Assembly: GCA_964534705.1 (NCBI GenBank)
Contig: CAZHPY010000017.1
Location: forward strand, 1-26,038
From: CAZHPY01 sp964534705
GTDB lineage: Bacteria > Omnitrophota > Gorgyraeia > 2-01-FULL-45-10
DNA: 26,038 nucleotides
Reading direction: 5' to 3'
A program made the position numbers and the translations under genes. Every line of letters begins with the position of its first letter. The first letter of the stretch is position 1. Below are positions 1-8,069 of this stretch, one piece after another. The notes under the pieces were generated by a model that did not search any database, had not been told where the DNA came from, and worked only from the letters and a program-made list of their open reading frames with translations.

Positions 1-427
1 TGTGTTGGGTGTGTTTGGTTTTGGGGTGTACGTACTTCGAGTTGAAGGCCCATTCCGCTATGGATAGCTCGTTATCTCTTATTGTTACGGGGTCATCATT
101 GATGCCAAGGACGCATGCATATTCGCAAAGAGCCGGGCATATCCTGCCTGTTATCTCGGGCAGGTTATTCGTTGCATTGAGCAGTTCAAATGCCTTTTTC
201 CATTCTCCGTGGAAAACAAGGTCGTTCCATTCAGGTATATAATTACCTATCGGGCAGCCCCAATGGCAGAAGGGCGTTCCGCAATCCATGCAGCGCGATG
301 ACTGCTCTTCGGAATCTTTTTCAGTCCGCAGCTTGGATACCCATTCAAAATCCTTCACCCTTTCGCATACAGGGCGGTATTGCAGGCCGTCTCTTTTGAC
401 TTTTAAAAAACCTTTCGGATCACCCAT
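1..427 (-). CDS. gltD: Glutamate synthase small subunit, N-terminal part (cut by window edge)
   Basis: This is the NADPH-dependent small subunit of glutamate synthase, which passes electrons to GltB for reductive transfer of the glutamine amide to 2-oxoglutarate. Only about the first 142 residues are in the window. The protein starts MGDPKGFLK, and the visible part carries the N-terminal iron-sulfur cysteine pattern: CMDCGTPFCHWGCP near residues 46-59, then ICPALCE and YACVLG further on. These are the ligands for the two [4Fe-4S] clusters of GltD. The FAD and NADPH Rossmann domains would lie beyond base 1. Its ATG (425-427) overlaps the gltB stop codon by a few bases, so the two subunits are probably translationally coupled. 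It is the last visible gene of the fis-like/gltB/gltD unit. Confidence 0.95.
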   Translation of the reverse strand, partial: MGDPKGFLKVKRDGLQYRPVCERVKDFEWVSKLRTEKDSEEQSSRCMDCGTPFCHWGCPIGNYIPEWNDLVFHGEWKKAFELLNATNNLPEITGRICPALCEYACVLGINDDPVTIRDNELSIAEWAFNSKYVHPKTKHTQH

Positions 428-3400
428 CCGACACCTCCACCAGATCCATCTTCTCTTCCACGACTTTTGTCTCAAGGATGCGTTTATACTCCAACGGCAT
501 TACTTTCACGAAGTGTTTCTTTTCCTTGTAGAAATTATCAAGTATCCTTTTTGCAACATGGCTTTTTGTATATCTCGAATGATTTACCAGGAGCTTATTA
601 ATAGTCAGTTCATCGTCAGCTTCCAGTCTTTCCAGGTCAACCATGCTCATGTTGCATTTATCCTTAAAAGAACCGTCCTTATCATAGACATATGCTATGC
701 CGCCTGACATGCCCGCGCCGAAGTTCCTCCCGGTCCTTCCTAATATAACCACCCTGCCGCCTGTCATATATTCGCAGCCGTGGTCGCCAACACCTTCGAT
801 CACGGCGTTCAGGCCGGAATTCCTTATACAGAACCTTTCTCCTGAAACGCCCCTGATATACGCTTCTCCGTCGATGGCGCCATAGAAAGTGGTATTGCCG
901 ATAATTATATTTTCTTCGGCTTTATAATCGGTTTTTGCGTCCGGGTAGATGATGATCTTCCCGCCGGAAATGCCTTTACCTACGTAATCGTTCGCCATGC
1001 CCTCAAGTTCAAAAGTCGCGCCTTTTACCAGGAATGCCCCGAAGCTCTGCCCGGCGATCCCTTTGAATTTACAGTGTATGGTGTCGTCCTGCAGCCCCTC
1101 TTCGCCGTACCACCTGCAAACTTCTCCGCTTAGCATGGCACCGACGGTGCGGTTGGTATTTTTGATCGGTAACGTTATCTTTACGGGTTGCTTTTCATAC
1201 AATGCGTCATTGCAAAGTTCGATGAGCTTCAGGTCCAGGATGTCGTCAATGCCATGGTCCTGTTTTGTGGTGCAATACGTGCTTACATTCTGAGGGGCAT
1301 CCGGCTTGAAGAGCATCTTTGAAAAATCGAGCCCTTTTCCTTTCCATGGCAGTATGGCTTCATTCGCTTCCAATAAGTCTGTCCTGCCGATGAGTTCATC
1401 TATAGTCTTGACGCCAAGGCCGGCCATTATCTCGCGTAATTCTTCCGCCACGAACCTGAAATAATTAATGAGGTATTCCGGCTTACCCCTGAATTTTTTT
1501 CTTAATATCTCATCCTGGGTAGCGATACCTACCGAACAATTATTAAGGTTGCAATGCCTAAGCATGACACACCCGAGGACTATCAGGGCGGCGGTGGCAA
1601 ATCCGTATTCTTCCGCTCCCAGCATGGCTGCGATCGCCACGTCCCGGCCTGTGCGTATCTGCCCGTCGGTCTGCAGCCTGACCCTGCTTCTGAGGTCGTT
1701 TAGTACCAGGGTCTGGTGTGTTTCAGATATTCCAAGTTCCCATGGGAGCCCTGCATGTTTTATCGAACTTAAGGGTGATGCGCCTGTCCCGCCGTCCCCG
1801 CCGGATATAAGTATCATGTCCGCATGCCCTTTTGCTACGCCTGCCGCAATGGTGCCTACGCCTGCTTCGGACACAAGTTTTACGCTTATTCTTGCGCGCG
1901 GGTTGGCGTTCTTAAGGTCAAATATCAGCTGGGCAAGGTCTTCTATCGAATAAATATCATGATGCGGCGGCGGTGATATCAGGGTAACGCCTGGCGTGGT
2001 ATATCTTGTCTTGGCAATAGTCACGCTTACCTTGTGCCCCGGCAATTGTCCGCCTTCACCAGGTTTTGCGCCCTGGGCTATTTTGATCTGTAATTCATCG
2101 GCATTAACAAGATAGTTTGTAGTCACGCCGAACCTTCCGGACGCGACTTGTTTTATCGAGCTGCGGACCGAATCACCGTTCGGTAAAGGAGCAAATCGCG
2201 CAGGGTCCTCACCGCCTTCTCCGGTGTTTGACCTGGCGCCCAGCCTGTTCATGGCTATCGCTATTGCTTCATGGGTCTCCTTACTTATGGAACCGAAGCT
2301 CATGGCGCCTGTCGCGAAGCGTTTTACTATGGCCTCCACCGGTTCTACGTCTTTGAGGGGTATGGCATTGCCGCCCTTGAATTTTAAAAGGCCCCTGAGA
2401 GTACACGGATTTTTGGATTGGTCGTTAATGAGCGCGGCAAATTCCTTATATGCGGCATAATCACCGCTCCATGCGGCATCCTGCAGTTTGGAGATCGATT
2501 CAGGATTCCAGAGGTGGAATTCGCCGTCTTTTTTCCACTGGTACAGGCCGCCTGTTTTTAAATATGGCTCTTCTATGTTTTTGGCAAAAGCGTCTTTGTG
2601 CCTGAGCAGGGACTCTTTACCTATGGTATCAAACCCTATTCCGCCTATCCTGGAAACGGTCCCGGTAAAACAGGTATTGATGACCTCATTGCTAAGCCCG
2701 AGAGCTTCGAATATCTGCGCGCCCCTGTAGCTTTGCAGTTTTGATATCCCCATCTTGGAAAGTATCTTCAAAATGCCTTTTTCGACGGCCTTTATGTAGT
2801 TATGTTGGCCGTCTTTGTAACTAATATCAAGCTCGCCTTCATTTATGAGATGCTCGATTATTTCATAAGCAAGGTATGGGTTTATGCACTCTGCTCCATA
2901 AGCAAATAAAAGGGCAAAATGATGCACTTCCCTGGGTTCCGCGCTTTCAACGATGATGCCTATCTGCGTCCGGAGGGACTTTTCTATGAGATGATGATGT
3001 ACTGCCGATGTTGCCAGAAGCGCAGGAATGCTGGCGAGGCCTTTACTAACGCCGCGGTCGCTCAAAACAATGAAGGTATAGCCATCCTTTATCGCGCGGA
3101 CAGCTTCGTTGCAGATCTCGTCCAGGCGCTTCTTAAGCTCCTTCTCACCGGTTGCCTTGAATAGGAGCGATATCTCCCTGGCCTTAAAGTGGTTGATCTT
3201 AATATGCTGTATCCTCAGGAGGCCTTCGTTGGTAAGTATGGGTTTCTTCAGCCTTAACTTATGGCAATGTTCGGCCGTCTCATCCAGTAAGTTCCTTTCA
3301 GGCCCGAGATAACTCTCGATGCTCATTACCAGCTCTTCCCGTATGGGATCTATCGCAGGGTTGGTTACCTGGGCGAACAGTTGTTTGAAATAAGTGTAAA

Positions 3401-4946
3401 GAAGCTGCGGCCGGCCTGACAGGACCGCATGAGGCGTATCGTTGCCCATCGAACCTGTAGGCTCCTGAGCCTTTTCCGCCATGGGTTTAATGATATTCTT
3501 CAGGTCCTCTCTTGTGTATCCGAACGCCTTCATCTGGGCAAGCAGATCACCGGCCTTTTTTGTCTTTTTTACTGCCGGGACCCTGTCAAATTCTACGAGA
3601 TATTTCTTTAACCATGCTCCATAAGGCTGCCTTGAAGAAGCGGCCTTCTTGATCTGGCTGTCTTCTACGATCCTGCCTTCTTTCGTGTCTATATAGAACA
3701 TCTTGCCGGGTTCAAGCCTTCCCGAAGTCAGTATGTCGGAAGGTTTTATGTCGAGGACGCCGACCTCGGATGCCATTACGACCAGGCCTTTTTTTGTTAT
3801 TATGTAGCGCGCGGGACGCAAACCGTTCCTGTCAAGGACTGCGCCCACGCTTATGCCGTCGGTAAATGCTATGGCTGCAGGTCCATCCCACGGTTCCATC
3901 AGGCATGCATGGTACTTATAAAAATCCCTGAGTTTTTTATCCAATTGATAGTTTTGTTCCCATGCGCCCGGTATCAGCATCATCATAGCATGCTGTATCG
4001 GCCTTCCTGCCAGGACCAACAGTTCGAATACGTTATCTATTGCCGCGGAATCGCTTCCGCCGGGAACTATTACCGGGAATATGTCTTTTATATTGCAGTC
4101 GAAGGCGGCTGTTTTTAACAGCCCTTCCCTTGCGCGCATCCAGTTTATGTTGCCTCTCAGCGTATTGATCTCGCCATTGTGGGCAAGGAACCTGAAAGGC
4201 TGCGCCAGATTCCATGTAGGGAAAGTGTTAGTGCTGTACCGTGAATGTACAAGGCATATGGCGCTTTCAAGATCGCTATCCTGTAGATCGCGAAAAAATA
4301 CTTCTACCTGGTAAGGCATAAGCAGCCCTTTATAGGAGAATGTCCTGCTGGAAAGGTTTGTTATATAAAAGAACGATCTCTGGCTGATATTGGAGTTACG
4401 GATCATATTTTCCGTCTTCTTCCTTATAATATATAGCTTTCTCTCAAGTTCAAGGCTGTCAGCCGGCTTTGCGTCATTTCTTTTTATAAAAGGTTGTTCT
4501 ATTACAGGCTGGGTTTTTCTTGCCGATACTCCTATGTCAGAGTCATCTACAGGGACGCTTCTCCATCCTGCCAGTACCAGGCCCTCTTTTTTGACGATCT
4601 GGGCCAAGGTGTCCTTGCAGAAAGAGCGTTCCTTCGTATCGGTAGGTAGAAATACCAATCCTGTCCCATATTCGCCTTTATCAGGCAGGCCTATATTAAG
4701 TTCCTTACATATCCTCTGGAAAAATTTATGCGGGGTCTGTATGAGTATACCTGCCCCATCACCGGTTTTAGGGTCAGAACCGGTTGCGCCGCGATGGGCC
4801 AAACGCCGCAATACTTCCAGCCCCTGCGCGACTATGTCATGGGATGCGCTGCCCTTGATATTACAGACGAACCCTACGCCGCATGAGTCATGCTCAAATG
4901 CGGGATCATAAAGTCCCTGTTTTACCGGCAGATCATGATAGTTCAT
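420..4946 (-). CDS. gltB: Glutamate synthase large subunit
   Basis: This is the large subunit of the GOGAT enzyme, which makes two glutamates from glutamine and 2-oxoglutarate and forms the assimilation cycle with the glutamine synthetase upstream. From the ATG at 4946 the protein has 1508 residues, the usual GltB length. The class II amidotransferase nucleophile is Cys22 in HDSCGVGF, exposed after removal of a short propeptide. Next come the central domain, the FMN synthase domain (GEGGEDPARF, then PGEGGQLPG) and the 3Fe-4S ligands in GCVMLRHCNLNNCSVG (C-x5-C-x4-C). The C-terminal GXGXG beta-helix domain contains repeated Gly-rich turns. I prefer this ATG over a GTG 15 bases upstream because it overlaps the stop of the Fis-like gene as ATGA, the usual sign of translational coupling. 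Expression should follow the leader at 5212-5357. Confidence 0.97.
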   Translation of the reverse strand: MNYHDLPVKQGLYDPAFEHDSCGVGFVCNIKGSASHDIVAQGLEVLRRLAHRGATGSDPKTGDGAGILIQTPHKFFQRICKELNIGLPDKGEYGTGLVFLPTDTKERSFCKDTLAQIVKKEGLVLAGWRSVPVDDSDIGVSARKTQPVIEQPFIKRNDAKPADSLELERKLYIIRKKTENMIRNSNISQRSFFYITNLSSRTFSYKGLLMPYQVEVFFRDLQDSDLESAICLVHSRYSTNTFPTWNLAQPFRFLAHNGEINTLRGNINWMRAREGLLKTAAFDCNIKDIFPVIVPGGSDSAAIDNVFELLVLAGRPIQHAMMMLIPGAWEQNYQLDKKLRDFYKYHACLMEPWDGPAAIAFTDGISVGAVLDRNGLRPARYIITKKGLVVMASEVGVLDIKPSDILTSGRLEPGKMFYIDTKEGRIVEDSQIKKAASSRQPYGAWLKKYLVEFDRVPAVKKTKKAGDLLAQMKAFGYTREDLKNIIKPMAEKAQEPTGSMGNDTPHAVLSGRPQLLYTYFKQLFAQVTNPAIDPIREELVMSIESYLGPERNLLDETAEHCHKLRLKKPILTNEGLLRIQHIKINHFKAREISLLFKATGEKELKKRLDEICNEAVRAIKDGYTFIVLSDRGVSKGLASIPALLATSAVHHHLIEKSLRTQIGIIVESAEPREVHHFALLFAYGAECINPYLAYEIIEHLINEGELDISYKDGQHNYIKAVEKGILKILSKMGISKLQSYRGAQIFEALGLSNEVINTCFTGTVSRIGGIGFDTIGKESLLRHKDAFAKNIEEPYLKTGGLYQWKKDGEFHLWNPESISKLQDAAWSGDYAAYKEFAALINDQSKNPCTLRGLLKFKGGNAIPLKDVEPVEAIVKRFATGAMSFGSISKETHEAIAIAMNRLGARSNTGEGGEDPARFAPLPNGDSVRSSIKQVASGRFGVTTNYLVNADELQIKIAQGAKPGEGGQLPGHKVSVTIAKTRYTTPGVTLISPPPHHDIYSIEDLAQLIFDLKNANPRARISVKLVSEAGVGTIAAGVAKGHADMILISGGDGGTGASPLSSIKHAGLPWELGISETHQTLVLNDLRSRVRLQTDGQIRTGRDVAIAAMLGAEEYGFATAALIVLGCVMLRHCNLNNCSVGIATQDEILRKKFRGKPEYLINYFRFVAEELREIMAGLGVKTIDELIGRTDLLEANEAILPWKGKGLDFSKMLFKPDAPQNVSTYCTTKQDHGIDDILDLKLIELCNDALYEKQPVKITLPIKNTNRTVGAMLSGEVCRWYGEEGLQDDTIHCKFKGIAGQSFGAFLVKGATFELEGMANDYVGKGISGGKIIIYPDAKTDYKAEENIIIGNTTFYGAIDGEAYIRGVSGERFCIRNSGLNAVIEGVGDHGCEYMTGGRVVILGRTGRNFGAGMSGGIAYVYDKDGSFKDKCNMSMVDLERLEADDELTINKLLVNHSRYTKSHVAKRILDNFYKEKKHFVKVMPLEYKRILETKVVEEKMDLVEVSDG

Positions 4947-5170
4947 AAATGTACTTTCCACCTTTTTGGGTCTATTCCCAGCTTCTTTATCTTTGAACGT
5001 ATGGTGTTGCGGTTAATGCCGAGTATCTTAGCCGCCCTTATCTGGTTGCCTTCTGTCCGTTGAAGAGTATGCTCTATCAGCGGTTTTTCGATAGCCTGGA
5101 TAACAGATTTGTAGAGCTCGCCTGCACTGTTTTTCTTCACCGATTCATCGGATATCATGACTTTGATCAT
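4943..5170 (-). CDS. Small Fis-like helix-turn-helix protein
   Basis: This is a 75-residue protein made almost entirely of a Fis/NtrC-type DNA-binding domain (HTH_8). The middle reads IEKPLIEHTLQRTEGNQIRAAKILGINRNTIRSKIKKLGI. The match is to the 'L..T.GN...AA..LGI.RNTLR.KI..LG' signature at the C-terminus of NtrC-family activators. There is no AAA+ or receiver domain, so alone it cannot activate sigma-54; it may act as a nucleoid-type or local transcription factor. The start at 5170 is set by AAGGAGG just upstream; an ATG 60 bases earlier has no ribosome site. Its stop overlaps the gltB ATG (ATGA). Being the first gene after an antitermination leader, it is made with GOGAT and may regulate the island. 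Its target is unknown. Confidence 0.85.
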   Translation of the reverse strand: MIKVMISDESVKKNSAGELYKSVIQAIEKPLIEHTLQRTEGNQIRAAKILGINRNTIRSKIKKLGIDPKRWKVHL

Positions 5171-5211
5171 TTTCAGGCCTCCTTTTGCATAAGTTTTAAG
5201 CACATATAAAT

Positions 5212-5314
5212 AAAAAAAATAAGCGTCCAATCCAGGTTAATTCGTTTTAACCTAAAATCGAACGCCTATGTTCTTTTTTGCTGATCGCTATATAAGCACT
5301 ACAATGTGCCTATA
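5212..5314 (-). promoter_or_regulatory. ANTAR-type antitermination leader of the fis-like/gltB operon
   Basis: Read on the minus strand, hairpin 1 (5291-5314) has a nine-pair stem TATAGGCAC/GTGCTTATA with the six-base loop ATTGTA. Hairpin 2 (5260-5273) has stem GAAC/GTTC with loop ATAGGC. An intrinsic terminator follows (5212-5265): its 5' arm starts GCGTTC, its 3' arm ends GGACGC, and it is followed by a run of eight T. The 5' arm of the terminator uses the 3' arm of hairpin 2, so the two folds exclude each other. Both loops have A at position 1 and G at position 4, the known recognition signature of ANTAR-domain proteins. Binding would hold hairpin 2 and let polymerase reach the operon. Confidence 0.85.
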
Positions 5315-5327
5315 TAGTATACAATAT

Positions 5328-5357
5328 TACAAGTAAGAAATCAACTTTTTTGGTAAC
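5328..5357 (-). promoter_or_regulatory. Shared promoter element GTTACC-N15-TTACTTGTA (fis-like/gltB)
   Basis: The minus strand carries GTTACC (5352-5357), 15 bases, then TTACTTGTA (5328-5336). The same two blocks with the same spacing occur before glnN, amt1 and the porin gene. The element lies just after the glnN stop and ends 13 bases before the extended hairpin 1, as expected for a promoter whose transcript begins at the first hairpin. A sigma-70-like alternative, TTGATT-N17-TATACT (-10 at 5316-5321), also exists here, but is not conserved in the other three leaders. Confidence 0.65.
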
Positions 5358-5359
5358 TA

Positions 5360-7552
5360 TTATTTAATAAAGAGCATTTCCCTGTATTTCGGCAGGTCCC
5401 AATGTTCATCGGAAACCACGCATTCAAGCGCATCGGCATGTTTCCTGATGTGCTCCATCAGGGGTTTTAATTCTTCGAAATATACCTTAGCGCGCTTCTC
5501 ATGATGCATTTTCTGCGCCTGGTCAAGAAGGTCTGTCATCTCATGAAGATTGCGGCGTACATAGTATATCTTCTGGGCAATATCGGCCAGGTGCTTTTTT
5601 TGGTCATCAACAGCCTTTGGATCCAGTTTTACCTTGCCCTGTTTTGATAGTGTCACTAGCCTGTTGAGATTATCAGCAAGCAGTTTTTCATATTCATAAC
5701 CTGCCGGTACAACGCTTGCATTTACCATTTCATTCAGCGTCTGCGCCTCGATCTCGATCGTCGTATTATAGGTATGCACCCATATGTGATACCGGGCTAC
5801 GATCTCTTCCTTTGAAAATACTTTGTACTTTTCAAATAGCGCAATATTATCCTTATCGATAAGCGCCTCAAGCGATTCGTATGTGGACGCTATATTTGGC
5901 AGCCCCCTCTTTTTTGCTTCCTTAAGCCATTCAGGCGAGTAGTTGTTGCCTTCAAACCTGATATTTTTGGTTTCCTTAGCCAGGCGCGCTATTACCTGTA
6001 GAGCGGCCGTGTTAAAATCTTTTCCTTTGGTCTCTTTTTTGATCTGTTCCGCAACATAATCAAGGGAATCAGCGATTATCGTATTTATCACAGCTATAGG
6101 TGTGGAAATGTTTTGAGACGAACCCACGGCCCTGAACTCAAATTTATTCCCTGTAAAAGCGAATGGTGAGGTACGGTTCCTGTCCGTAGTGTCTTTATTG
6201 AACCTTGGAAGCCGCGCAATACCAAGGTCTATTATAGCATGCTTAGAAATTTTATTTTTAGCTCCCTTTTCTATCATATCGAGAATGCCCGTCAATTGCT
6301 CTCCCAGGAAAGCGCTTATAATCGCCGGAGGCGCTTCGTTGGCGCCAAGGCGATGTTCGTTTCCCGCCATGGCTACGCTGGCGCGTAACAGGTCAGCGTG
6401 CAGGTAGACGGCCCTTAAAACTGCTACGAGGACGGTCAGGAACTGGAGATTGCCTTCCGGCGTATCTCCAGGGTTCAGAAGGTTGTTGCCTTTGTCATCC
6501 GCGAGTGACCAGTTGAGATGCTTGCCGCTTCCGTTTATTCCGGCAAACGGTTTTTCGTGAAGCAGGCAGACCATATTATGCCGCAATGCCACTTTTTTCA
6601 TGATTTCCATGAGAAGCTGGTTATGGTCAGCGGCTATATTGGATTCTTCGAATACCGGAGCGAACTCATACTGATGAGGCGCAACTTCATTGTGTCTTGT
6701 CATTACCGGTATGCCTAATTTGTATGCTTCTTCAGCGACTTCGAACATGAAGTTTATAACGCGCTCTTTGATGGCGCCAAAATACTGGTCCTCCAGCTGT
6801 TGCCCCTTTGGGGATGGCGCACCTATAAGGGTCCTTCCCGTTAATAGCAGGTCCTGCCTTAAATTGTAGTAATTTTTATCGATCAGGAAATACTCCTGTT
6901 CCGGCCCGCACGTAGACACGACCTTCTTTATGTCCTTATGGCCAAAAAGCTTCAGCAGATTGATCGCCGCTTTGCTAAGCGCTTCATCGGAACGCAGAAG
7001 GGGCAGTTTTTTATCGAGAGCTTCTCCGTGATAGGATATGAATATTGTGGGTATGCAAAGCGTGTTGCCCAGCTTAGACTCTATTATGAATGCCGGGCTT
7101 GACGGGTCCCATGCCGTATATCCGCGCGCTTCAAACGTTGCGCGGATACCGCCCGAAGGAAAACTGCTTGCGTCCGGCTCACCCTGTATCAGTTTTGAAC
7201 CGGAGAATTTTTCTATGACCTTTCCGGGTTTAACTATGGATATAAAGCTATCGTGTTTTTCCGCGGTAAGTCCTGTCATGGGCTGGAACCAGTGGGTGTA
7301 GTAGGTAGCGCCTTTTGCGATAGCCCATTCCTTCATTGCGTTAGCTATCTCATTCGCCTGTTCGAGAGTTATTATTGCGCCTTCATTCATCCAGCGCTTG
7401 AAAGCGTCGAATGTTTTTTTGGAGATATGTTTCTCCATGGTCTCGATATTAAAAGTATTCTCTCCAAAATAGCTGGAAACCTTTTTATGGACCCCTTTTT
7501 TCTCCAAATCAATGCTTTTTACCCTGAATAATGCTTCCTGCCTTATCGCCAT
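5360..7552 (-). CDS. glnN: Type III glutamine synthetase
   Basis: This enzyme makes glutamine from glutamate, ammonium and ATP in the cytoplasm; type III enzymes are large dodecamers typical of Bacteroidetes, cyanobacteria and some anaerobes. The protein has 730 residues, the normal GSIII length and far longer than GSI (about 470). Visible GSIII signatures include the N-terminal FPSGGIRATFEARGYTAWD, then ITGSGKHLNWSL-like INGSGKHLNWSL, EHRLGANEAPPAIISAFLG and NRTSPFAFTGNKFEFRAVGSSQN near the active site. The start at 7552 (MAIRQE) has AAAGGG at a suitable distance; the in-frame ATG at 7567 has no ribosome site. It is expressed from its own leader (7597-7719). GSIII is not known to use the adenylylation control of GSI, so transcript-level control probably matters most. 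Confidence 0.96.
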   Translation of the reverse strand: MAIRQEALFRVKSIDLEKKGVHKKVSSYFGENTFNIETMEKHISKKTFDAFKRWMNEGAIITLEQANEIANAMKEWAIAKGATYYTHWFQPMTGLTAEKHDSFISIVKPGKVIEKFSGSKLIQGEPDASSFPSGGIRATFEARGYTAWDPSSPAFIIESKLGNTLCIPTIFISYHGEALDKKLPLLRSDEALSKAAINLLKLFGHKDIKKVVSTCGPEQEYFLIDKNYYNLRQDLLLTGRTLIGAPSPKGQQLEDQYFGAIKERVINFMFEVAEEAYKLGIPVMTRHNEVAPHQYEFAPVFEESNIAADHNQLLMEIMKKVALRHNMVCLLHEKPFAGINGSGKHLNWSLADDKGNNLLNPGDTPEGNLQFLTVLVAVLRAVYLHADLLRASVAMAGNEHRLGANEAPPAIISAFLGEQLTGILDMIEKGAKNKISKHAIIDLGIARLPRFNKDTTDRNRTSPFAFTGNKFEFRAVGSSQNISTPIAVINTIIADSLDYVAEQIKKETKGKDFNTAALQVIARLAKETKNIRFEGNNYSPEWLKEAKKRGLPNIASTYESLEALIDKDNIALFEKYKVFSKEEIVARYHIWVHTYNTTIEIEAQTLNEMVNASVVPAGYEYEKLLADNLNRLVTLSKQGKVKLDPKAVDDQKKHLADIAQKIYYVRRNLHEMTDLLDQAQKMHHEKRAKVYFEELKPLMEHIRKHADALECVVSDEHWDLPKYREMLFIK

Positions 7553-7586
7553 GTTATTCCCTTTCATATTTTATTTAAATGTAAAT

Positions 7587-7616
7587 ATTATAACACAAAA
7601 ACGTTCACCTTGGTAA
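7587..7616 (-). promoter_or_regulatory. Possible bypass promoter for glnN
   Basis: A TATAAT box (7587-7592, minus strand) lies 18 bases after TTACCA (7611-7616), inside and just beyond the terminator of the glnN leader. If used, it would make a basal glnN transcript that skips the antitermination control. The -35 is poor and the region is AT-rich, so a chance match is quite possible. Confidence 0.25.
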
Positions 7617-7673
7617 GCCATTTCCAAAATGAACGTCCGTGTTCTACTTTAATGTCCTGGCACTGCCTCGTGC
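7597..7673 (-). promoter_or_regulatory. ANTAR-type antitermination leader of glnN
   Basis: On the minus strand, hairpin 1 (7660-7673) has stem GCAC/GTGC and loop GAGGCA. Hairpin 2 (7631-7644) has stem GAAC/GTTC and loop ACGGAC. The terminator (7597-7636) has a 13-pair stem ACGTTCATTTTGG/CCAAGGTGAACGT followed by five T. Hairpin 2 and the terminator share the GTTC segment and cannot form together. Loop 1 has G rather than A at position 1, but keeps G at position 4. Confidence 0.82.
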
Positions 7674-7689
7674 TTTATTATTACACACA

Positions 7690-7719
7690 TACAAGTAAAA
7701 ACAACGCTATTTTGGTAAC
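7690..7719 (-). promoter_or_regulatory. Shared promoter element GTTACC-N15-TTACTTGTA (glnN)
   Basis: GTTACC (7714-7719) and TTACTTGTA (7690-7698) are separated by exactly 15 bases. The element begins at the stop codon of the upstream P-II gene, and the downstream block ends 16 bases before hairpin 1 of the glnN leader. Confidence 0.65.
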
Positions 7720-8060
7720 TATCCTATGGCTTCGTGGCCCCTTTCACCGGTCCTTATCCTGACACACTCTTCAAGGTCCAATACGAATATCTTGCCATCT
7801 CCTATATTGCCTGTCTTCGCGCCTTTCATGATCGCTGAAACGGCCGGTTCGACAAATTTTTCATTTACCGCTATCTCAAGCCGTACCTTTTTTAGCAGAT
7901 TACCCGTTTCCTTCCTACCCCTGTATACCTGGGTTATTCCTTTCTGCCGTCCACAACCAAGGACATTAGAAACGGTTTTCAGGTATATTTCGTCTTTGTC
8001 AAGTTCCCGGAGAACGTCTTCCAGTTTGTGCGGTTGGATTATTGCTATGATCAGTTTCAT
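7719..8060 (-). CDS. P-II family nitrogen regulator (P-II 1), lacks Tyr51
   Basis: P-II proteins are cytoplasmic trimers that sense 2-oxoglutarate and ATP/ADP and often plug the AmtB channel. This one has 113 residues with the family landmarks: N-terminal beta strand MKLIIAIIQPHKLEDV, T-loop base GCGRQKG, B-loop TGNIGDGKIFVLDLEE and C-loop VRIRTGERG. In the T-loop the motif YRG keeps Tyr46, but the position of the uridylylated Tyr51 of E. coli GlnB/GlnK is Glu (YRGRKETG). Control by GlnD-type uridylylation at that site is therefore impossible. It begins nine bases after amt1 ends, with AGGAGG upstream of the ATG, giving the usual amt-glnK pair. It is nearly a copy of P-II 2 (9492-9833). Confidence 0.94.
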   Translation of the reverse strand: MKLIIAIIQPHKLEDVLRELDKDEIYLKTVSNVLGCGRQKGITQVYRGRKETGNLLKKVRLEIAVNEKFVEPAVSAIMKGAKTGNIGDGKIFVLDLEECVRIRTGERGHEAIG

Positions 8061-8069
8061 TGCCCCTCC

